From an uncultured bacterium (GTDB lineage: Bacteria > Bacillota > Clostridia > Oscillospirales > Oscillospiraceae): a stretch of 5,085 bases of DNA. Shown here piece by piece: positions 1 through 4,988 of this stretch. Numbering within the stretch: position 1 is the stretch's first letter; the number at the start of each line of letters is the position of its first letter. The position numbers and the translations under genes are program-made. The notes below the pieces were generated by a model that worked only from the letters and a program-made list of their open reading frames with translations, did no database searches and had not been told where the DNA came from. Location of the stretch: NCBI GenBank assembly GCA_949288405.1, contig CASEKM010000130.1, positions 1 through 5,085 on the forward strand, given 5' to 3'.

Positions 1-109
1 ATAACCGGGGGCGTTCCCCTCATCCGTCTGGCCTACGCCGTGCCCCCTGACAGGGGGAATCGGCCTTCCCCTGGGAGAAGGCATTCGGGCGGCTGATAGC
101 CGCCCCTAC
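1..109 (+). repeat. Composite intergenic repeat, copy 1 (left edge may be cut)
   Basis: The first 35 bases match 256-290 at 33 of 35 positions. Next comes a hairpin CCCCCT-GAC-AGGGGG (43-57 with 3-base loop), and the unit ends with a perfect stem GGGCGGCT-GAT-AGCCGCCC (87-105) followed by CCTAC. The same order of parts recurs in copy 2 with 17 fewer bases in the middle. The window begins at or inside this copy, so its true left end is unknown. Non-coding by appearance. Confidence 0.8.
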
Positions 110-128
110 AGGAGGGTGGCTGCCTACG

Positions 129-156
129 GCGGGCGGGTGAGGACACCCGCCCCTAC
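129..156 (-). repeat. Palindromic unit with GTAGGGG head
   Basis: Perfect 9-base-pair stem GGGCGGGTG (131-139) with CACCCGCCC (144-152) and a 4-base loop AGGA. It ends in CCCCTAC (150-156), i.e. GTAGGGG when read on the minus strand, the head shared with the other palindromes of the window. Confidence 0.75.
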
Positions 157-181
157 GAAATGCGGGGACCTTCCGGTTTAG

Positions 182-236
182 CCGTAGGGGCCGACGACCT
201 CGGCGGCCCGCGGACGCACACTGTGCGCCCCTACGG
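182..236. repeat. Two GTAGGGG-headed palindromes arranged tail to tail
   Basis: The outer ends form a perfect 10-base inverted repeat: CCGTAGGGGC (182-191) against GCCCCTACGG (227-236). Inside are two separate stem-loops. The left one can pair CCGA (191-194) with TCGG (200-203), or GGGCCG-type arms further out. The right one is CGCACA-C-TGTGCG (215-227). It reads as two units of the same repeat family meeting near the CCGCGG at 209-214. Confidence 0.7.
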
Positions 237-255
237 TGGAAAACGGACCACCCTC

Positions 256-347
256 ATAACCAGGGCCGTTCCCCTCATCCGTCTGGCCTACGGCCAGCCA
301 CCTTCCCTAAAGGGAATGGCTTGCGGGCGGCTGATAGCCGTCCCTAC
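256..347 (+). repeat. Composite intergenic repeat, copy 2
   Basis: Direct repeat of 1-109. After the 35-base near-identical start it contains hairpin CTGGCC-TAC-GGCCAG (283-297), a second stem made of AGCCA (296-300) plus TTCCCT (303-308) pairing with AGGGAA (311-316) plus TGGCT (317-321), and then GGGCGGCT-GAT-AGCCGTCC (325-343), where one C of copy 1 has become T (a G-U pair in RNA). The different middle hairpins in the two copies remain foldable, which suggests that structure rather than exact sequence is kept. Confidence 0.8.
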
Positions 348-363
348 AGCCTACCGGAAACCA

Positions 364-461
364 GCAGGGGCACATAGAGCATGCGCCCACCAGAATTTGC
401 ACCGGGGGCGTTGGTTCGGAAGCGGCAGGCGCAGTTTTGGAACTGCACCAGATACAGTTTT
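364..461 (+). repeat. Diverged dispersed repeat, left arm (inverted relative to 4865-4963)
   Basis: Read on the plus strand, 408-461 aligns without gaps to the minus-strand reading of 4918-4865 with 37 of 54 identities by hand count. Shared blocks are GCGTTGG, CAGGCGCAG, GCACCAG and TTTT. The similarity appears to extend outwards to the shared GCAGG and GCACA at 364-374 and TGCGCCC at 382-388, giving arms of 98 and 99 bases. Within it, GCAGTT-TTGG-AACTGC (431-446) is a perfect small hairpin. Confidence 0.6.
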
Positions 462-582
462 CCGCAGCCTCAGGCCCCAGTTCGAAACCGCGCCAGGGTG
501 CTGTGATCCGGTGGCTTCCGCTCATATACGGTACACTGGTCTTGCTTTTTCTTTGGCTTCACAAACTAAGAATAAGGCAACA

Positions 583-628
583 AGCGAGGTTTGGAAACCC
601 TTTCGGGCTCCAAACCTCGCTCGTTTTT
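583..628. terminator. Intrinsic terminator downstream of the transporter operon, possibly bidirectional
   Basis: A perfect 13-base-pair stem: AGCGAGGTTTGGA (583-595) pairs with TCCAAACCTCGCT (609-621). The 13-base interior can pair further through CCC (598-600) and GGG (605-607), leaving a small TTTC loop. On the minus strand it begins about 60 bases after the second permease stop and is followed by a moderately T-rich run (TTGTTGCCTTATTCTT). On the plus strand it is followed by CG and five T (624-628). The position suits ending the minus-strand operon. The better T-run is on the plus side, so it may stop transcripts from both directions, although no plus-strand gene is visible. Confidence 0.82.
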
Positions 629-679
629 ATGGGCTCATTTTGCAACGGCCCTTCTTCTCTTCCAATTTGGGGGGCTCTC

Positions 680-1675
680 TCACCGCTCCTCCCGGAAGTA
701 GTTGAGGCCCAGGGCGGCGGGCTGGCCGCTGCCCTTCTGCCGGATGGAGGTGGCCACCAGCACGATGGCGGTGATGATAAAGGGCAGGGCCTGATACAGC
801 TGGGAGGGCACCGCCCCCAGCCAGCCCAGGGTATCCGGGAAGGCGGCGGCCAGGCTGCCCCCCGACACCCGCAGGGTGTTGAAGAAGCCGAACACAAAGG
901 TGCCCAGAACGGCCAGGGCGGGGTTCCAGTTGGCGAAGATCACCAGGGCCACCGCGATCCAGCCGTAGCCGTTGATCCAGCAGCTGCTGTTGAAGGAGCC
1001 GGACATGTTCAGGCTCATGTAGTAGCCGCCGATGCCCATGATGCCGCAGCCCAGGCAGATGTGCAGGTACTTCACCCGCTTTACATTTACGCCCACCGAG
1101 TCGGCGGCGCCGGGGTTCTCCCCCACCGCCCGCAGGCGCAGGCCGGGGGTGGTGCGGTTCATGTACCACCACATGACCAGGGCGATGACCACCGCCAGAT
1201 AGACCAGGATGTTGTGGCTGAACAGCCCCTCTCCGATCACCGGGAGCTGGGACAGGCCGGGGATGGCCAGGTCGGAAAAGCCGGCCTTGATGTTGGCGTA
1301 GTCGTTCATGGCGGGCCAGCTCACCGCCTTCACCCCGTTGCCCACAAAGAAGTAGACGCCCAGGCCGAAGGTGGTGAGGGTCAGGCCGGTGATGTTCTGG
1401 TTGGCCTGGAGGGAGACGGTGAGGACGGCGAACAGCAGTCCGCACAGGGCCCCCGCCAAAAAGCCGGTGAGGATGCCCACCAGCAGGTTGTTGGTCCAGC
1501 AGCCCACCAGATAGCCGAAGATGGCCCCCACGGCCATGATACCCTCCACGCCCAGGTTCAGGCTGCCCGACTTCTCCACGGTGATCTCTCCCACCGTGCC
1601 GTACAGCAGGGGGATGTTGTACACCACGATGCTGTGGAGGAAGGTGGTGATGACGCCAAGTTTATCCATTTCCAT
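680..1675 (-). CDS. nupQ: ABC transporter permease, NupQ/YufQ-type, 331 aa
   Basis: Second integral membrane subunit of the importer, same broad family as the preceding permease but of the shorter NupQ class. Motifs: SGSLNLGVEGIMAVGA (36-51), a hallmark of this class, and VGENPGAADSVGVNVKR (184-200), the coupling-loop region. Hydrophobic segments appear near 44-58, 65-88, 97-113, 155-170, 205-221, 238-267 and 296-310, consistent with a polytopic protein of about 8-10 helices. The start at 1675 is favoured because AGGGGGAG lies 6 bases upstream; a second ATG two codons later (1669) is possible. The frame stays open upstream to an ATG at 1774, but that extension is Ser/Pro/Trp-rich, overlaps the previous gene in another frame and does not look like this family. 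The gene overlaps the end of the first permease by 14 bases, indicating translational coupling, and is the last gene before the terminator at 583-628. No frameshift or missing core motif is seen. Confidence 0.92.
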   Translation of the reverse strand: MEMDKLGVITTFLHSIVVYNIPLLYGTVGEITVEKSGSLNLGVEGIMAVGAIFGYLVGCWTNNLLVGILTGFLAGALCGLLFAVLTVSLQANQNITGLTLTTFGLGVYFFVGNGVKAVSWPAMNDYANIKAGFSDLAIPGLSQLPVIGEGLFSHNILVYLAVVIALVMWWYMNRTTPGLRLRAVGENPGAADSVGVNVKRVKYLHICLGCGIMGIGGYYMSLNMSGSFNSSCWINGYGWIAVALVIFANWNPALAVLGTFVFGFFNTLRVSGGSLAAAFPDTLGWLGAVPSQLYQALPFIITAIVLVATSIRQKGSGQPAALGLNYFREER

Positions 1676-2777
1676 TGCTCGCTCCCCCTTTCGCGGACGG
1701 TACCACCCGGAACCGGGTGAAGAAATCGGCGGCCAGCACCAGGAAGAGGATGGCCCCCTGGAGCATGTCGGCAAAGCTGGAGTCCACCTGGGCGAAGGTG
1801 GCGGCCGCCACCGTGGACCCGTACTGGAGCACGCCGATGAGGGCGGACACCAGGAAGATGGCCCAGGTGTTCAGCTTGGCCAGCCAGGCCACGATGATGC
1901 CCGTCCAGCCCACGTCGTCGGTGATGGCGGTGGACAGGATGCCGGCGGTGCCCACCTTGAAGGCGGCGGCCAGGCCGATGAGACAGGCGGACAGGAACAC
2001 GGTGCGCAGGACGATGCGGCTCACCTTCATGCCCGCGTACCGGGCGGTGCCCACGCTGTCCCCCACCACGGCGATCTCATAGCCGTGCTTGGTATATTTC
2101 AGATAGAAGTGGACCAGCGCCCCGATGACAAAGGCCAGGATAACGCACACGTTCAGGCTGAACCGGCCGATGGAGATGCCCGGGAAGGACACCCAGTCGT
2201 CAAAGCCGGCAAAGATGGGCCGGGCGGAGGTCTCGTCCAGGAAGAAGTTCCAGGCGGCCTTGGTCTCCCCCAGGAAGGTGAGGAAGTACAGGGCCACATA
2301 GTTGAGCATCAGGGTGAGCAGGGTCTCGCTGGTGCCGAACTTCACCTTGAACACCGCTGTGACCGTCCCGTACAGCCCGGCGGCCAGCATGGCGGCCAGG
2401 CACATGAGGATCAGGGTGACCGGCTGGGGCAGGATGGGTCCCGCCTGGAAAGCCACGGCGGAGGCGGCCACCGCCCCCAGGATGAACTGGCCCTCGCCGC
2501 CGATGTTCCAGAAGCGCATCCGGAAGGCCAGGGACAGGGCCACCGAGGTGACCACCAGGGGGACGAACACCTTCAGATAGTTCTCGAAGGTGCGGAAGGC
2601 GATCTTGTTGCCCACCATGCCCATGGTGAACATGCGCCAGTAGTAGTCCAACGGATTCACTCCGATGGCCATAAGCACGATGGCCCCCAGGATCAGGGCG
2701 ATGAGCACCGCCCCCACGTAGAAGGCGATCCGCTGCCCCAGGGGACAGCGCTCCCGCTTGACGATATGGAACCGCAT
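1662..2777 (-). CDS. nupP: ABC transporter permease, NupP/YufP-type, 371 aa
   Basis: Integral membrane subunit of the BPD_transp_2 type (permeases of branched-chain amino acid, ribose and nucleoside importers). It would form half of the translocation pore with the product of the next gene. Hydrophobic segments are visible near residues 19-40, 70-86, 97-112, 118-142, 152-170, 208-226, 256-273, 290-318 and 338-352. Family-typical motifs are FWNIGGEGQF (89-98), the loop KFGTSETLLTLMLNY (146-160), and AVVGDSVGTARYAGMKVSR (236-254), which corresponds to the cytoplasmic loop where family members usually carry a VGxNPxAAxYAG pattern. Length is normal for NupP-like proteins, slightly longer than the partner permease. 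The ATG at 2777 follows the ATPase stop by 6 bases; AAAGGAGG at 2789-2796 lies inside the end of the ATPase gene with an 11-base spacer, so translation is probably coupled. The C-terminus (SAKGGASNGNG) overlaps the start of the next gene by 14 bases. Nucleoside specificity is inferred. Confidence 0.92.
   Translation of the reverse strand: MRFHIVKRERCPLGQRIAFYVGAVLIALILGAIVLMAIGVNPLDYYWRMFTMGMVGNKIAFRTFENYLKVFVPLVVTSVALSLAFRMRFWNIGGEGQFILGAVAASAVAFQAGPILPQPVTLILMCLAAMLAAGLYGTVTAVFKVKFGTSETLLTLMLNYVALYFLTFLGETKAAWNFFLDETSARPIFAGFDDWVSFPGISIGRFSLNVCVILAFVIGALVHFYLKYTKHGYEIAVVGDSVGTARYAGMKVSRIVLRTVFLSACLIGLAAAFKVGTAGILSTAITDDVGWTGIIVAWLAKLNTWAIFLVSALIGVLQYGSTVAAATFAQVDSSFADMLQGAILFLVLAADFFTRFRVVPSAKGGASNGNG
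1682..1689 (-). promoter_or_regulatory. Ribosome binding site of the second permease, inside the first permease gene
   Basis: AGGGGGAG on the minus strand, 6 bases before the ATG at 1675. It lies within the coding end of the first permease and selects 1675 over the far upstream in-frame ATG at 1774. Confidence 0.75.
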
Positions 2778-2783
2778 GCCGCC

Positions 2784-4382
2784 TTACGCCTCCTTTCCCT
2801 CGTCCTCCGGCTGGTCCGGGACGATGTTGGTATCTCTTGCGATGCCCGCCGGCTTGTCCTCGTACTTGTTGGACAGGTCCAGGGCGCCGGTCATCATCAG
2901 GCCCAGCTCCTCCTTGCTGGTCTTGTGGGCGTGGACCACGCCCATCATCCGGCCGTGGCACAGGACCATGATCTTGTCGCACAGGGCCAGCATCACGTCC
3001 AGGTCCTCGCCCACGAACAGGATGCCCACCCCGTCCTGCTTCTGCTGGTTGAGGATGTTGTAGATGGCGTAGGAGGAGTTGATGTCCAGCCCCCGCACCG
3101 GGTAGGCGGTGATGAGCACGTTGGGCCCCGCCTTGATCTCCCGGCCCAGGAGCACCTTCTGCACGTTGCCGCCGGACAGCAGCCGCACCGGGGTCTCGGT
3201 GGAGGGGGTGACCACCCCCAGCTCCCGGATCACGTGCTCCGCGTCCGCCCGGCCCAGCTTCCGGTCCACCAGGGGACTCTTGCCGTCCCCGTAGTTTTTC
3301 AGGAGCATGTTGTCGGTGATGGACAGGGACGGGGCCAGGCCCATGCCCAGCCGGTCCTCGGGGATGAAGGACATGGAGATGCCCTTGTCCAGGATGGCCT
3401 TGGGGGACAGACCCACGATGTTGTCCCCCTTGTGGATCATCTGCCCCGACTGGATGGGCCGCAGGCCGGCGATGGCCTCGCACAGCTCCCGCTGGCCGCA
3501 GCCGGCGATGCCCGCCACACCCAGGATCTCGCCTCCCCGGATGTAGAAGTTCACGTGGTCGATGGCGGTGGCCCCCTCGTCGTTGAGGATGGTCAGGTCC
3601 CGGATCTCCAGCAGGGGCCGGGTCTTCTCCACCACCGGGCGGTCGATGTTCAGGTCCACCTTCCGGCCCACCATGTACTCGGTGAGCTCCTGCTCGTTGG
3701 TGGAGGCGGTGTCCACGGTGCCGATATACTCCCCCTTGCGGAGGATGGCCACCCGGTCGCTCACCTCCAGCACCTCGTTGAGCTTGTGGGTGATGATGAT
3801 GATGGAGTGGCCCTCCTCCTTCATCCGCTTCAGCACACCGAAGAGCTTTTCGATCTCCTGGACGGTGAGCACGGCGGTGGGCTCGTCCAAAATGATGACC
3901 TTGGCCCCGTAGTAGAGCACCTTAATGATCTCCAGGGTCTGCTTCTCGGACACGGCCATGTTCTCCACCTTTTTCCGGGGGTCCAGGTCAAAGCCGAAGC
4001 GCTTGGCGGTGTCGGCCACCTCCTGGTACCGGTCCCGACCCAGCAGGGCCCCCGCCCGGCTCTTGCCCATCCAGATATTGTCGGCGGCGGAGAACACCTC
4101 CACCAGCTTGAAGTGCTGGTGGACCATGCCGATGCCCAGGCGCTTGGCGTCCTCCGGGGAGGCGATGGTCACGGGCGCTCCGTCCACCAGGATCTCCCCC
4201 TTGTCCGGGGCGTAGATGCCGGAGAGCATATTCATCAATGTGGTCTTGCCCGACCCGTTCTCCCCCAGCAGGGCCAGGATCTCCCCCTTTTTCAGGGTCA
4301 AATTTACGTCCTTGTTGGCCACCACGCTGCCGAAGGTCTTGGTAATGCCCCGCATTTCGATGGCATAGGGCTGCTCCGCCAT
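2784..4382 (-). CDS. nupO: ABC transporter ATP-binding protein, NupO/YufO-type (nucleoside / CUT2-like importer), 532 aa
   Basis: Cytoplasmic ATPase with two nucleotide-binding domains in one chain, the layout of ribose/nucleoside importers. It would power uptake by the two permeases encoded next. Domain 1 (about residues 6-240): Walker A GENGSGKT at 40-47, Q-loop Q89 in VHQHF, Walker B KVIILDEP at 161-168 with catalytic E167, and H-loop H199. Its signature segment is MAVSEKQ (142-148) rather than LSGGQ. Domain 2 (about 257-500): degenerate Walker A GIAGCGQRE (291-299), canonical LSGGN (402-406), a Walker B-like stretch VLITAYPVRGLD lacking the catalytic Glu, and GEDLD (458-462) in place of the H-loop His. 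Such asymmetry is normal in this family and implies one working ATP site. A charged tail covers about 508-532. The start at 4382 is chosen because AAGGAG lies 8 bases upstream and the homologous region begins right after it; an in-frame ATG at 4478 would add 32 residues of proline/arginine-rich non-homologous sequence. It is first in the operon, 6 bases before the next gene. Family is certain; nucleoside substrate and the symbol are by resemblance. Confidence 0.93.
   Translation of the reverse strand: MAEQPYAIEMRGITKTFGSVVANKDVNLTLKKGEILALLGENGSGKTTLMNMLSGIYAPDKGEILVDGAPVTIASPEDAKRLGIGMVHQHFKLVEVFSAADNIWMGKSRAGALLGRDRYQEVADTAKRFGFDLDPRKKVENMAVSEKQTLEIIKVLYYGAKVIILDEPTAVLTVQEIEKLFGVLKRMKEEGHSIIIITHKLNEVLEVSDRVAILRKGEYIGTVDTASTNEQELTEYMVGRKVDLNIDRPVVEKTRPLLEIRDLTILNDEGATAIDHVNFYIRGGEILGVAGIAGCGQRELCEAIAGLRPIQSGQMIHKGDNIVGLSPKAILDKGISMSFIPEDRLGMGLAPSLSITDNMLLKNYGDGKSPLVDRKLGRADAEHVIRELGVVTPSTETPVRLLSGGNVQKVLLGREIKAGPNVLITAYPVRGLDINSSYAIYNILNQQKQDGVGILFVGEDLDVMLALCDKIMVLCHGRMMGVVHAHKTSKEELGLMMTGALDLSNKYEDKPAGIARDTNIVPDQPEDEGKEA
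2789..2796 (-). promoter_or_regulatory. Ribosome binding site of the first permease, inside the ATPase gene
   Basis: AAAGGAGG on the minus strand with an 11-base spacer to the ATG at 2777. It lies within the last codons of the ATPase gene (stop at 2784-2786), so ribosomes finishing the ATPase pass over it. Confidence 0.8.
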
Positions 4383-4390
4383 TGGCCTCA

Positions 4391-4396
4391 CTCCTT
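4391..4396 (-). promoter_or_regulatory. Ribosome binding site of the ATPase gene
   Basis: AAGGAG on the minus strand, 8 bases before the ATG at 4382. It decides the start: the longer in-frame ATG at 4478 has no comparable site. Confidence 0.85.
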
Positions 4397-4547
4397 TTCT
4401 GATTCGCTGCAATCCACACGGGACGGAGGGCAGAGGCGTTTTTCTCTGTCCGCTCTCCCGCGGGGATCGGTTTTCCATTTGGTGTTTTTTCGCCGTCTCG
4501 GCGGCGAGGTTCTTTTTTTGCCCCTTTGTAGGGCGCGAGAAGGTGAA

Positions 4548-4564
4548 TTGCCCCGCAGGGGCAA
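4548..4564. repeat. Perfect hairpin in the operon leader
   Basis: TTGCCCC (4548-4554), loop GCA, GGGGCAA (4558-4564). A GTAGGGC run resembling the head of the palindrome family lies 14 bases to its left (4528-4534). No T-run follows on either strand at terminator distance. Confidence 0.6.
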
Positions 4565-4668
4565 GAGAAGCTGGCCTGGGCCACGACTCGGCGCGCCGTC
4601 CCGAAGTGTTCCTAATTTCGCCGCCAAAGATAGGTCTTTCTTCTTACGCACCTGGCCCCGGGCGGCGA

Positions 4669-4696
4669 CCTTCTTTTTCCATGGCGAAAAAGAAGG
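4669..4696. repeat. Perfect 10-bp hairpin with CCATGG in its loop
   Basis: CCTTCTTTTT (4669-4678) pairs with AAAAAGAAGG (4687-4696) around the 8-base loop CCATGGCG. The arm itself is T-rich, so on the minus strand the structure ends in AAAAAGAAGG rather than a U-tract; it is unlikely to terminate transcription by the usual mechanism. Confidence 0.65.
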
Positions 4697-4706
4697 CAAA
4701 ACGCCA

Positions 4707-4756
4707 CCGGGGTTCGCTCAGGATGAGCGCTCCGCGCTCATATTCGCTCTCCCCGG
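4707..4756. repeat. Nested palindrome in the operon leader
   Basis: Outer arms CCGGGG (4707-4712) and CCCCGG (4751-4756) enclose a perfect inner hairpin ATGAGCGC-TCC-GCGCTCAT (4723-4741). It lies 10 bases from the hairpin at 4669-4696, so the two could form one structured block in the leader RNA. Confidence 0.6.
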
Positions 4757-4864
4757 ACCCCATTTACGGTGATGCCCTTCTGTGAGTGATGCAAAATTTC
4801 CGGCGCGCAAAATCAGGAGTGCTTGGGTGCGGTTTCTTCCGGCCCACCGGGCCCTGGGTGTGCA

Positions 4865-4963
4865 AAAATTGCGGCTGGTGCGGTCTAATTTCTGCGCCTG
4901 AGTTTGCCGAGCCAACGCTCTCGGAATTGGTTTCCGCCGTAGGGGCGCACACTGTGCGCCTGC
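4865..4963 (-). repeat. Diverged dispersed repeat, right arm (inverted relative to 364-461)
   Basis: Counterpart of the 364-461 arm on the minus strand. It begins with the palindrome at 4937-4965 and continues through GCGTTGG (4918-4912), CAGGCGCAG and GCACCAG to the T-run at 4868-4864. It lies between the VOC gene end and the leader of the ABC operon. No protein domain is recognised in the frames that cross it. Confidence 0.6.
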
Positions 4964-4965
4964 GG
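4937..4965 (+). repeat. GTAGGGG-headed palindrome downstream of the VOC gene
   Basis: Stem GGCGCACA (4944-4951), single C, TGTGCGCC (4953-4960); pairing extends to CCG (4937-4939) with CGG (4963-4965) around two unpaired bases. The GTAGGGG head is at 4939-4945. Its core (GCACACTGTGC) is the same as in 216-226. It starts about 24 bases after the VOC stop on the minus strand but has no T-run, so it is not a standard intrinsic terminator. Confidence 0.75.
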
Positions 4966-4988
4966 GGTACTCATAGCCTTTTCGCAGC

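Larger units (their letters stand above)
1..679. other. Gene-free left flank: repeat mosaic plus operon terminator
   Basis: I see no convincing gene here. Open frames crossing it run through palindromic repeats on both strands and lack recognisable protein motifs or good ribosome binding sites. Contents from left to right: a composite repeat (1-109), a hairpin unit (129-156), a double palindrome (182-236), a second copy of the composite repeat (256-347), one arm of the inverted repeat that flanks the operon (364-461), an unassigned stretch (462-582), and the terminator (583-628). The stretch 462-582 shows nothing I can name. Confidence 0.7.
4383..4988 (-). other. Gene-free leader upstream of the ABC operon, hairpin-rich
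   Basis: This 606-base stretch separates the VOC gene end from the ATPase start. I see no convincing gene, no BMP lipoprotein signal (no LAGC-type lipobox) and no riboswitch core I can name; I also could not find a confident -35/-10 promoter pair on the minus strand, although the operon promoter should lie here. It holds hairpins at 4548-4564, 4669-4696 and 4707-4756, a perfect 10-base palindrome CGGCGCGCCG (4589-4598), a small stem GGCCC-ACC-GGGCC (4841-4853), several A-tracts on the minus strand (for example 4513-4519), and the repeat arm 4865-4963. Confidence 0.65.

Noticed and set aside
1..350. Possible CRISPR array because several palindromic repeats are clustered
   Set aside because: Units differ in sequence, orientation and spacing, and no constant repeat of CRISPR length with regular spacers is present.
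470..500. tRNA-like T-arm string AGTTCGAAAC on the plus strand
   Set aside because: No matching acceptor, D or anticodon stems could be built around it.
160..705. Plus-strand open frame of about 181 codons across the left flank
   Set aside because: It spans several palindromic repeats and the terminator and shows no recognisable motif or ribosome binding site.
437..1720. Plus-strand open frame of about 427 codons opposite the second permease
   Set aside because: It starts with TTG inside a repeat, runs through the terminator hairpin and then antisense to a gene with clear family motifs; composition is low-complexity His/Gly/Ala.
4491..4519. Plus-strand hairpin CGCCG-TCT-CGGCG followed by seven T, a possible terminator
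   Set aside because: The T-run starts 9 bases after the stem, no plus-strand gene precedes it, and on the minus strand (the transcribed direction) it has A-tracts instead of T.
4388..4699. Small minus-strand frames in the operon leader (also 3988-4584)
   Set aside because: They cover hairpins and A-tracts, give basic Lys/Arg/Pro-rich peptides, and one runs out of frame deep into the ATPase gene.
1521..4772. Very long open frame on the plus strand (about 1083 codons) opposite the whole ATPase-permease region
   Set aside because: It mirrors three well-supported minus-strand genes; it is His/Gly/Gln-rich with no domain, a typical antisense shadow of GC-rich codons.
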